Both the position numbers and the translations under genes were made by a program. The notes under the pieces are model-generated. The model saw nothing but the letters and a program-made list of their open reading frames with translations, was not told where the DNA came from and did no database searches. DNA of 64,000 bases, taken from an uncultured Acidimicrobiaceae bacterium. GTDB lineage: Bacteria > Actinomycetota > Acidimicrobiia > Spongiisociales > UBA5794. Positions 55,562-64,000 of the stretch are shown here, piece after piece (positions within the stretch are counted from its first letter, which is position 1; each line of letters begins with the position of its first letter). The stretch spans positions 3,164 through 67,163 of the forward strand of contig CAMYIJ010000002.1 in NCBI GenBank assembly GCA_947258375.1, written 5' to 3'.

Positions 55562-56428
55562 TCAGGCTCCAGCCGCCGCCGCAGAGCGTTCGGCGGCGCT
55601 CACCGTGTTCTCCAGCAGTGAAGCGATCGTCATCGGGCCGACGCCGCCCGGCACCGGTGTGATCGCTCCGGCGATGTCGAACACGCCGTCATAGTCCACG
55701 TCGCCGACGAGGCCGTCGTCGGTGCGGTTGATACCAACATCGATGATCGTTGCCCCCGGCTTCACGAAATCGGCGGTCACGAAGTTGGGCCGGCCGATGG
55801 CGACGATGAGGATGTCCGCCTCCCGAGCAACACCCGGGAGATCGGGCGTCCGTGAGTGGGTTTGGATCACCGTGCAGTCAACACCTTTGACGCTCAGAAG
55901 CAGCGACATGGGTCGTCCCACCAGGAATGAACGGCCGATGACCACCGCCAGCTTGCCGCTTGTCTCTACCTCGTAGTGGGACAGGATCCGCATGATCCCG
56001 GCGGGCGTCGCCGGACGCGGCCCCGGCCGATCGAGTACCAGTCGCCCCAGGGAGTCGGGGTGGAGACCGTCAGCGTCCTTCGCCGGGGCGATCAACTCCA
56101 CGGCCTGGTTGCCATCTAGCCCGTCGGGTAGCGGAAGCTGGACGATCATGCCGTCGACCTGGGGATCTTCGTTGAGCTCCCGGATGAGGTCTTCCACCTT
56201 GTCCTGGGTCGTATCCGCGGGAAGGGTCCGGTCGAACGACAGCATGCCAGCCTCGGTGGCTGCGCGGTGCTTCCCGCGCACGTACACCTGGGATGCGGCG
56301 TCTTCGCCGACGAGGACCGTGGCCAAGCCGACTGTGCGGCCCATCTCGGCCAGGGCGGCTACCCGCTCCTTGACCTCGGCGCGAACGACTGTCGCAACTT
56401 CCTTACCTGATAGCACTTGAGCGCTCAA
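55562..56428 (-). CDS. folD: Bifunctional methylenetetrahydrofolate dehydrogenase/cyclohydrolase
   Basis: 288 aa. The FolD pattern [32 protein letters not shown] and [19 protein letters not shown] is complete. YVRGK carries the tyrosine and lysine of the active site. It supplies formyl-tetrahydrofolate for PurN and PurH, encoded directly upstream with a 4-bp overlap. Confidence 0.95.
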   Translation of the reverse strand: MSAQVLSGKEVATVVRAEVKERVAALAEMGRTVGLATVLVGEDAASQVYVRGKHRAATEAGMLSFDRTLPADTTQDKVEDLIRELNEDPQVDGMIVQLPLPDGLDGNQAVELIAPAKDADGLHPDSLGRLVLDRPGPRPATPAGIMRILSHYEVETSGKLAVVIGRSFLVGRPMSLLLSVKGVDCTVIQTHSRTPDLPGVAREADILIVAIGRPNFVTADFVKPGATIIDVGINRTDDGLVGDVDYDGVFDIAGAITPVPGGVGPMTIASLLENTVSAAERSAAAAGA

Positions 56429-57966
56429 TGTTTGAAATACCTCCGATTAGTGAAGACCAGGGCCATACCGTGTTCGTCAGCAGCTGCGATTACCTCGTCG
56501 TCCCGCATCGAGCCACCGGGCTCGATCACCGCGGTTACGCCGGCAGCTGCCAGCACATCGAGACCATCACGAAATGGAAAGAAGGCGTCGCTGGCGGCAA
56601 CTCCACCGGCGGCGCGCTCGGCGGCTTTGGCGAGGGCCCGCTGGGCCGCTCCCACCCTGCTCTGATCGCCGGCACCAACACCAACGGCGGTCTCATTGGC
56701 CGCCACGACGATCGAGTTCGATTTGGTGTGAGCCGCTACCACCCATGCAAATGCCAGGTCGGCCTGCTCCTCGGCAGTCGGTTTGCGGGCCGAAACAATG
56801 GACCAGTCTTCAGGCCAGGTCGAGGCCTCAGCCAACGGAACCAACTCCCGCTGCTGGGCCAGCATCCCGTGCTCAAGACGCCGCAGATCGAGATCCGACC
56901 GTCCGGGCGGCGGGGCACCGATCACCCGCAGGTTGGCCTTGCCGGCAAGAAGCGCCCGGGCCTCGTCGGAGACCGCCGGCGCTATCACGACCTCGATGAA
57001 GAAGGCGGTGATCAGCTCAGCGGTCGCGGCGTCGAGTTCAGTGTTGACGGCAACGACACCGCCGAAGGCCGCCAGCGGATCACACTCCCAGGCTGCGGTG
57101 AAAGCCTCGGCAAGAGTTGGGCGCACAGCGGCACCCGCCGCGTTGGTGTGCTTGATGACCGCAACGCCGGGCTCGGCGAGGTCACTGACCAAGCGCCACG
57201 CCGCCTCGGTGTCGGCATAGTTGTTGAAGGACATTGCCTTCCCCTGGAGCTGTTCGGCGCGCTGCCACCAGCCACCACCATCCGGACGGCGATACACCGC
57301 GGCTGCCTGCTCCGGGTTCTCGCCGTACCGCAGATCATCAGCCTTCTCGAAGGCCAACACCAACCGATCCGGCAGCGTCTGGTCTCGATGGAGCCAGCCG
57401 ACGATGGCGGCGTCGTAGGCCGCGGTTCGGTAGAAGGCCGCCCGGGCCAGCCGGGCGCGTAGCTCGTCGCTGAGGCCGCCCCCTTCAACGGCCTGAGCCA
57501 CCTCGTCGTACTGGTCGGGAGACGTCACCACTCCCACCCAGGCGTGGTTCTTCGCAGCCGCCCGCAGCATCGTTGGGCCGCCGATGTCGATCTTCTCGAT
57601 TGCTTCAGCAGCCGTCACATCAGGGTTGGCCACAGTCGCTTCGAACGGATAGAGGTTGACCACGACCAGCTCGAACGGCGCGATGCCTTGCTCCATCAGG
57701 TCTTCCTGATGATCTGCCTGTCCATGATCGGCGAGGATGCCGGCATGGATGCGCGGATGCAGGGTTTTGACCCGGCCCCCGAGCATCTCCGGGGCACCGG
57801 TCACCGCGGCGACGGCAGTCACCGGCAGGCCGGCCGCTTCGATGGCGGATGCCGTGCCGCCCGACGACACCACCTCAACACCTGCTGCAACGAGCCGGCC
57901 GACGAACTCGACCAAACCCGACTTGTCGGAAACTGAAACCAAAGCCCTCTTGACCGGCCGATTCAC
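56425..57966 (-). CDS. purH: AICAR transformylase/IMP cyclohydrolase
   Basis: 513 aa. The N-terminal IMP cyclohydrolase (1-about 190) has [14 protein letters not shown] and [17 protein letters not shown]. The C-terminal transformylase has the KHTNAAG motif; most family members have KHxNPCG, so the Pro-Cys pair is changed to Ala-Ala. It makes the final steps to IMP. Both ends overlap neighbours as ATGA. Confidence 0.94.
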   Translation of the reverse strand: MNRPVKRALVSVSDKSGLVEFVGRLVAAGVEVVSSGGTASAIEAAGLPVTAVAAVTGAPEMLGGRVKTLHPRIHAGILADHGQADHQEDLMEQGIAPFELVVVNLYPFEATVANPDVTAAEAIEKIDIGGPTMLRAAAKNHAWVGVVTSPDQYDEVAQAVEGGGLSDELRARLARAAFYRTAAYDAAIVGWLHRDQTLPDRLVLAFEKADDLRYGENPEQAAAVYRRPDGGGWWQRAEQLQGKAMSFNNYADTEAAWRLVSDLAEPGVAVIKHTNAAGAAVRPTLAEAFTAAWECDPLAAFGGVVAVNTELDAATAELITAFFIEVVIAPAVSDEARALLAGKANLRVIGAPPPGRSDLDLRRLEHGMLAQQRELVPLAEASTWPEDWSIVSARKPTAEEQADLAFAWVVAAHTKSNSIVVAANETAVGVGAGDQSRVGAAQRALAKAAERAAGGVAASDAFFPFRDGLDVLAAAGVTAVIEPGGSMRDDEVIAAADEHGMALVFTNRRYFKH

Positions 57967-58589
57967 GCGTTCACCCTTCGTTTGACCTTCCGCCCGCTGA
58001 TCTCGAATTCTCCCGCTGCCAGCCGCGTCACCACCTCGGGCAGCAGACGATGCTCGATCACCTGGATCCGGCTGTGGAGGGCTGCTTCGTCGTCGCCCGG
58101 CATCACCGCCAGGGCCTCCTGCGCGATGATCGGACCGTGATCGAGGTGCTCATCGACAAAATGTAGGGTGACGCCTGTGACCTTGGCGCCGTAGGCAAGG
58201 GCGTCGCGCACGCCGTGCGCCCCGGGGAACGCGGGAAGCAAGGACGGGTGGATGTTGATGATCCGGTCCGGGAATTGGACGACGGCGCTCGGGCCCAGAA
58301 CCCGCATGAACCCGGCGAGCACGATGTAGTCCGGATCGAACTCGCCGGCCGCGGCACAGATGGCGTCGGTGAACTCGTTGCGATCCGCGTGGTCACCCCA
58401 CTCGACGACACGGCTCGGGACCTCGGCGGCGGCGGCCCGCCGGAGGGCACGGGCATCGGGCTGGTCGGACACCACCCCGGCGACGCTCCAGCCGCTCTCG
58501 ACGGCGTCGAGCAGGACCTGGAGGTTGGATCCCGAGCCAGATGCAAGCACGACGATTCGGGCCCCGATGTCGCTGCTGTCCTGTGCCAT
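57963..58589 (-). CDS. purN: Phosphoribosylglycinamide formyltransferase
   Basis: 208 aa from the ATG at 58589; the open frame to 58781 lies inside the next gene. It has VVLASGSGSNLQVLLD, INIHPSLLPAFPGAHGV with catalytic His, and HFVDEHLDHGPIIAQ. It adds the first formyl group in purine synthesis. It heads purN-purH-folD. Confidence 0.94.
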   Translation of the reverse strand: MAQDSSDIGARIVVLASGSGSNLQVLLDAVESGWSVAGVVSDQPDARALRRAAAAEVPSRVVEWGDHADRNEFTDAICAAAGEFDPDYIVLAGFMRVLGPSAVVQFPDRIINIHPSLLPAFPGAHGVRDALAYGAKVTGVTLHFVDEHLDHGPIIAQEALAVMPGDDEAALHSRIQVIEHRLLPEVVTRLAAGEFEISGRKVKRRVNA

Positions 58590-58602
58590 TGCAGGCGTCA
58601 GC

Positions 58603-59433
58603 TTACCGGTAGCGGCGGGCCTCTCTTCTACTGCGGAATGCCTCGGCAAACGACTGCTCGTTGTAGTAGGCGCCGGGCACCGTTCCGTCGGCCGCATAGT
58701 GATACAGCGCGGTCTGGAAGATGCCCGAAAGGGTCGCCATGACGATGGCGACTCCAGCCAGCCACAGCACCCCGACGGCAATGAGGACGAGCATTCCGTT
58801 GGTCACGCCCAGGAATAGCAAGGCGACTCCGGGAAGGCTCGCCAGGAACCCGACAAACCCGAGCCCCACCTGAGCCGCCAGGTTCTCGCCCCAGGTGCGC
58901 CGGAACATCTCGGCCGACTTCTTGACCGCGGCGCTCACGCCAAGCCCCTCCACGACGATGATCGGGAGCACGAGGAAAGTCACCACCGCCCACGCCATGC
59001 CGACGAGACCGATGACGATGCGGCCGATGAGGCCGGCGCGTTCCTCGAGAGAACGCAGGATCAGAGACACCGTCGCCGACACGATGGCCCAGGGGAGGAT
59101 CTTGCCCGCCCGCCGGGCCGCTCCCCGCAGGGCACTGCCGACGGTCGGATCGCCACCGTTGAGTCGCTCATGGGCGGCGCTGACCAGGGCCGCGTTGAAG
59201 AAGATGGTGACGTAGGCGAGCACGAGATACATGACGAAGAGCGTCACGTAGTGCCCCACCCCCGGCTCCCAGTTCTCCAGGTCGGTCGAAGCGAAGATCG
59301 GAACCAGGAACAGCGCGATCGTCGCCAGCGTGGCCAGCGTCGACAGAATCGGCAGCAGGAGCAGCTCCTTGTCGGCCTTGAGGACCTGCCAGGACGACTT
59401 GGCGATTTCGATTGAGGATTGAATGCGTGACAT
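58603..59433 (-). CDS. DUF6159 family membrane protein
   Basis: 276 aa with six membrane helices. The C-terminal block GIFQTALYHYAADGTVPGAY is typical of DUF6159. Function is unknown. It lies 13 bp before purN and 12 bp after the LysE-type gene, so it is part of the same minus-strand run. Confidence 0.8.
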   Translation of the reverse strand: MSRIQSSIEIAKSSWQVLKADKELLLLPILSTLATLATIALFLVPIFASTDLENWEPGVGHYVTLFVMYLVLAYVTIFFNAALVSAAHERLNGGDPTVGSALRGAARRAGKILPWAIVSATVSLILRSLEERAGLIGRIVIGLVGMAWAVVTFLVLPIIVVEGLGVSAAVKKSAEMFRRTWGENLAAQVGLGFVGFLASLPGVALLFLGVTNGMLVLIAVGVLWLAGVAIVMATLSGIFQTALYHYAADGTVPGAYYNEQSFAEAFRSRREARRYR

Positions 59434-59445
59434 GTGATGACCGTA

Positions 59446-60042
59446 CTACGCGCGGACTGCGAGGAGGACTCCGAAGACCACCAGGAGGCTGCCACCGGCG
59501 ACCAGCAGGCGATAGCGCCACTCGGTCGACAGCCGTTGCCGGCCGGCGGCGACGACGGCGGCGATTGCGACCTTGGATCCGATGATCGTGAGGTAGAAGC
59601 CGGCCAGGTAGGCGACCGCCCGGCCGGGCGTCACCCGCCAGGCTGCCACCAGTAGAGGCGCTCCGACCCCTATCCAGAACAGCCAGGGATGGGGGCTGAG
59701 ACCGTTGACGACAACGCCGCGCAGCACGTCGTCACTTCCCCCGGATTGTTCACCGGTCTCGACAGAGTTACGCCGGGCCCGGACTATCTCCCAGATCCCC
59801 ATGGCCACCAGGGCGAGACCTCCGGCAATAGCTATCGCCCGGACCCCGGTTTCCGGGATAGTCGATATCACCGCCACCGTAAGAGCGATTATCGGGGCGT
59901 CTGTGAGTAGAGGTGCGACCGCCACCCTCACGCCGGCACCGAAGCCACGTCGCAGTGTCGAGGTCATGACGAGCGCTTGCAGCGGGCCTGGAGACAAGCC
60001 GGCACCCAGGCCGAGGCCCAACCCGAGCAGGAATTCCGTCAC
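59446..60042 (-). CDS. LysE family translocator
   Basis: 198 aa from a GTG at 60042; the open frame to 60123 is inside sucD. LysE/RhtB features are the N-terminal LGLGLGAGLSPGPLQALVM and NGLSPHPWLFWIGVGAP, with six helices. Exports an amino acid or similar. It starts 28 bp after the sucD stop. Confidence 0.85.
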   Translation of the reverse strand: MTEFLLGLGLGLGAGLSPGPLQALVMTSTLRRGFGAGVRVAVAPLLTDAPIIALTVAVISTIPETGVRAIAIAGGLALVAMGIWEIVRARRNSVETGEQSGGSDDVLRGVVVNGLSPHPWLFWIGVGAPLLVAAWRVTPGRAVAYLAGFYLTIIGSKVAIAAVVAAGRQRLSTEWRYRLLVAGGSLLVVFGVLLAVRA

Positions 60043-60070
60043 GTATGGCTTTTCCCGATCGAGCGGCCAC

Positions 60071-60990
<920 letters not shown>

Positions 60991-60994
<4 letters not shown>

Positions 60995-62214
60995 GACGTC
61001 AGCTCCACGATCTTCTTGGCTCCGTCCTTCATGTCGGCGGCGCTGACGACGTTCAGCCCCGATTCGTCGATGATCTGCTTACCGAGTTCGACGTTCGTGC
61101 CTTCGAGGCGCACCACGAGCGGCACTTCGAGACCGACCTCGCCGACCGCCTCGACAACGCCTTCCGCGATGGTGTCGCACTTCATGATCCCGCCGAAGAT
61201 GTTCACGAAGATGCCTCTGACGTTTTGGTCGGCCGTAATCAGCTTGAAGGCTTCAGTGATCTTGTCGGCGGTGGCTCCCCCACCCACGTCGAGGAAGTTC
61301 GCCGGTTCGCCCCCGACGTACTTGATGATGTCCATCGTCGCCATGGCGAGGCCGGCGCCGTTGACCATGCACCCGATGGTGCCGTCCAGCTTGATGAAGC
61401 TCAGATCGTGCTCTTTGGCGGCTGCTTCTGCGGGATCCTCTTCGCTGAAGTCGCGCATCGCCACCACTTCGGGATGGCGGTACAGGGCATTGGCCTCGAA
61501 GCTCATCTTGCCGTCGAGGGCCATCACCTTACCGTCCGTGGTCACGACAAGCGGGTTGATCTCGATCATGTCGGCGTCGAGCTCTACGGCCGCCGTCGAC
61601 AGCGCTTGGACAAACCTCGCTCCGTTGCGCTGGGCGTCACCTTCGAGCCCGAGGCCGTAGGCGAGCCGGGCCGCCTGGAATGACAGCAGCCCGTGCGCCG
61701 GGTCGATCTCCTCGCGGAGGATCTTCTCCGGCGTCTCCGCGGCGACGACCTCGATTTCGGTGCCGCCCTCGCTGGAGGCCATAACGATGTTACGGCTCAC
61801 TGCACGATCGAGCAGCACCGATAGATACAGCTCGTCGGAGATATCGATGCCCTGTTCGATGTAGAGCGTGTTGACGGTCTTGCCCTCGGCTCCCGTCTGG
61901 ATCGTCACCAGCGTCGAGCCGAGCATCTTCCCGGCCAGCTCGCGCACCTGATCCTCGGCAGCCACAATGCCGCCGTCGATGCCCGCCGTCACGACGTTGA
62001 CTCCCCCGATTTCGGGATGCTCCTCGAAGCGGCCTTTGCCCCGCCCGCCGGCGTGGATCTGCGACTTCACCACGACAACTTTGTTGCCGGTTTCCTCGAT
62101 CAAGGGGCGCACGGCGGCAACCGCCTGGTCGACCGTGGTGGCGACAACACCCTGGGGAACGGGGATCCCCCGGGCGGCCATCAGCTGTTTGGCCTGGTAC
62201 TCATGAATCTTCAA
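60991..62214 (-). CDS. sucC: Succinate-CoA ligase beta subunit
   Basis: 407 aa from a TTG at 62214 with AGGAGG 5 nt before it; upstream residues to 62253 are not family-like. It begins [20 protein letters not shown], then the ATP-grasp part ([19 protein letters not shown]) and the C-terminal ligase motif [17 protein letters not shown]. It makes ATP or GTP from succinyl-CoA. The 114-bp gap before it should hold the promoter. Confidence 0.94.
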
Positions 62215-62328
62215 AGGGTCCTCCTGCCCGGCGGGCGAGCGCCATTTCACCAAAACTCACCGCAGATATCGAACTGGGGGTCGAGACAGGGGCGTGGCGG
62301 CCGCTCCTCGCTGCGTCTCGCGATCCGG

Positions 62329-63141
62329 CTACACCTCGGTGGCGCTGTCTGGAGCAGCCTGGGGTTCGGGTCGGAGACGAGCGAGATCGGCCACCCTCAC
62401 GGCCGGTCCTTCGGCACCCCGCCTGGTTTCGAGCATTCCGTCCGCCGTCGCGACCAGGAGCCGGCCCTGCGGGGTCCAATCTGCCCACTGCACTCCGTCG
62501 AGAACCTCCAGCTCGTCGCCACGCGTGATCCAGTAGACGGGCCGGCCATCGGCGGGATCGCCGGTGCGGAATGCCGCGTAGCGACCCTCGACATGCAGCG
62601 TTACCTCCCCGGAGCGCTTCACCATCTCTACACGTCGGTTCTCATCCCAAGGGCCGCCCGCATCCCGGTGTGGTGTATCGATGCTCTCCTCCCAGCCGCG
62701 GCGCCGCTCTACGGCGAACTGGTCGGGTCGGGTCCAACTGAGGCCATATCGGGCCAACATGGCGGCCGCATCGCCGACATCGGGGGGGCCGACATCGGTC
62801 TGCGCCGTGTCCGGCTCGAAGTGCATACCCCTCGTGTAGGTCGTTCCGCTATTCCAAGCCGCCAGCGCGGTCAGCCACGGCAGCCGCGAGATGGCTTCGT
62901 AGATGTCTCCCGCCGCCCAACCGGACCCGATTTGCATCGCCGAGTAGAGCAACCATCTCCCGTTGGGTGACAGATCGCACTTCTGCGGATAGATGACGCC
63001 GCGCAACCAGGCGCCGGGCTCGTATGTGTCCTCGGCGGTGTTCTAGGCCCCGATGTGCACCCAATCGCTTGGACCTCTTCTGATGACGGCGACGACGGGT
63101 GCCTCAGTCGCCGGGATCCCAAAGATGCGCGGCCCGGTCAC
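62329..63141 (-). pseudogene. Conserved hypothetical protein interrupted by an in-frame amber codon
   Basis: From a GTG at 63141, 7 bp after the B12-binding gene, the frame reads VTGPRIFGIPATEAPVVAVI, then DWVHIGA, an amber TAG (63043-63045), then NTAEDTYEPGAWLRG and on to 62329. The next open part begins at a TTG (63006; 225 aa). Coding pattern continues on both sides, so TAG most likely replaced a TGG tryptophan. I recall similar actinobacterial proteins with a Trp here, and a beta-propeller-like start (CDLSPNGRWLLYSA). Function is unknown. TAG is used as a normal stop in nearby genes, so recoding is unlikely. Confidence 0.72.
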
Positions 63142-63148
63142 GGCGTTC

Positions 63149-63532
63149 TCAGAGGTTCTCGCCCACCCAGTCGGTGATCTCCTGGAGCGACGTTCCCGGA
63201 CCGAACACCGCCCGAATCCCCTTCGCCTGCAGCGCCTCCACGTCGCTCTCCGGGACTATCCCCCCGCCGAATACCACGATGTCGGCGGCATCACGCTCGG
63301 CGAGAAGCTCGACCACCCGGGGGAAGAGTGTCATGTGGGCACCCGACAACGCGGACAGGCCAACGGCGGCAACGTCTTCTTCGAGTGCCGCATCGACGAT
63401 CTGCTCCGGCGTCTGGTGCAATCCCGTGTAAATCACCTCGCACCCGGCATCACGCAGGGCCCGAGCGACCACCTTGGCTCCCCGGTCGTGTCCATCGAGA
63501 CCGGGCTTGGCAATGAGAATCCGCGTCGGCAT
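63149..63532 (-). CDS. Methylmalonyl-CoA mutase-type cobalamin-binding subunit
   Basis: 127 aa from the ATG at 63532. The B12-binding domain starts [20 protein letters not shown] with DGHDRG, whose His binds cobalt, then [26 protein letters not shown] and VVFGGGIVP. It is the small separate C-terminal subunit that works with a catalytic partner encoded elsewhere. It follows the pcrA gene across a 50-bp palindrome. Confidence 0.93.
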   Translation of the reverse strand: MPTRILIAKPGLDGHDRGAKVVARALRDAGCEVIYTGLHQTPEQIVDAALEEDVAAVGLSALSGAHMTLFPRVVELLAERDAADIVVFGGGIVPESDVEALQAKGIRAVFGPGTSLQEITDWVGENL

Positions 63533-63577
63533 GGGAACAAGGGTAATCCTTGTTGCGTGGCGCGCATCAAGCCCTTC

Positions 63578-63627
63578 CGTTCTTGCGGACATGCGCGCCG
63601 ATATCGGCGCGCATGTCCGCAAGAACG
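63578..63627. terminator. 50-bp perfect palindrome after pcrA
   Basis: The arm CGTTCTTGCGGACATGCGCG continues through CCGAT to the centre (between 63602 and 63603), and the second arm is its exact complement. It lies 9 bp after the pcrA stop. It could be a U-less hairpin terminator. Both strands read the same, which produces identical shadow peptides. Confidence 0.8.
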
Positions 63628-63636
63628 CTTGTGGGG

Positions 63637-64000
63637 CTACACCTTCTCCAGCGGGGCCCAGGCGAGCAGGAGCCGCTTCTTGCCGTGGTCGCTGAATTCG
63701 ACGAAGGCCTCGGCGCGGTCGCCCTCTCCGGAGATATCCTCGACGACGCCGTCGCCCCAGTGAGCATGGCGGACCCGATCGCCACGGCCGATCTCGTCGC
63801 CCTCGACCCGTTGCTGCGGACCCGTGGCGAGTTCCAGACGGCTGCGCTTCTGGCGAGTCGCCTGCTCCGTGAGGTGGTCGGGAATCTCCCGCAGGAAGCG
63901 GCTCGGCGGATTGAAACTGTTGCCGCCCCACAGGTTGCGGCTCCACGCCCTTGTCAGGAACAGGGTCTCTTCAGCCCGGGTTATGCCGACGTATGCGAGG
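63637..64000 (-). CDS. pcrA: ATP-dependent DNA helicase PcrA/UvrD, C-terminal part
   Basis: The 5' part lies outside the window; 120 residues are present. It begins within helicase motif VI ([20 protein letters not shown]), then [17 protein letters not shown] and ends in the C-terminal Tudor-like tail [20 protein letters not shown] with the last residues LAWAPLEKV, typical of actinobacterial UvrD1/PcrA. Confidence 0.92.
   Translation of the reverse strand, partial: LAYVGITRAEETLFLTRAWSRNLWGGNSFNPPSRFLREIPDHLTEQATRQKRSRLELATGPQQRVEGDEIGRGDRVRHAHWGDGVVEDISGEGDRAEAFVEFSDHGKKRLLLAWAPLEKV

Noticed and set aside
63043..63045. Amber codon as pyrrolysine or other recoding
   Set aside because: TAG is the ordinary stop of many genes here (for example at 63637 and 30919), and a single TGG-to-TAG change explains it.

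Overview
This GC-rich 64 kb window looks like the chromosome of an actinobacterium outside the classical Streptomyces/Mycobacterium groups. My best guess is class Acidimicrobiia; this is inferred from gene content, since no 16S rRNA gene or other phylogenetic marker is visible. Supporting features are a WhiB protein, a DivIVA-domain protein, a UPF0182 protein, a B12-dependent mutase subunit, frequent GTG/TTG starts, and promoters that appear to give leaderless transcripts. Coding density is high. I see no rRNA or tRNA gene, CRISPR array, transposase or prophage.

Layout. (1) 22-9040: a minus-strand operon with a C45 acyl hydrolase, a GNAT protein, a Pot-type ABC importer and a dimethylglycine/sarcosine dehydrogenase-like flavoprotein, divergent from an Lrp regulator. 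(2) 9074-17093: a UPF0182 gene broken by an 11-bp tandem duplication, a DivIVA-domain protein with a Pro-Glu repeat, a PDZ/Lon-like protease, BioY and a secreted helical protein. (3) 17160-29982: an apparent continuous minus-strand regulon headed by a TetR repressor, with PaaH, PaaJ, PaaN, an acyl-CoA ligase, a complete Liv-type ABC importer and a PaaI-type thioesterase. It probably takes up and degrades a phenylacetate-like acid. (4) 30050-38133: mixed housekeeping and catabolic genes (HEAT protein, amidase, DUF4328, MoaE, HtrA-type protease, DUF2342 protein, peroxiredoxin, acyl-CoA dehydrogenase). (5) 38213-41495: a self-regulated TetR/ABC exporter operon with a probable leaderless start. 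(6) 41817-44106: ECF sigma factor, anti-sigma factor and RseB-like protein, followed by TatA. (7) 44224-47586: GYD protein, a FitAB toxin-antitoxin pair, a DUF2807 lipoprotein, an unknown membrane-anchored protein and WhiB. (8) 47750-62214: central metabolism, with sdhCAB, SCP2 protein, HU, mdh, icd, folD-purH-purN and sucCD. (9) 62329-64000: a gene interrupted by an amber codon, a B12-binding subunit and the 3' end of pcrA/uvrD.

The most unusual non-coding structure is of two kinds. Two large intergenic mosaics of palindromic modules (30617-30918 and 41496-41816) each fill the gap between convergent genes. A second family of short hairpins with a shared sequence starts within a few bases of stop codons (46267, 51740 and 53290); its stems differ by paired changes. 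Two genes are visibly damaged: UPF0182 by the 11-bp duplication, and 62329-63141 by TGG to TAG.
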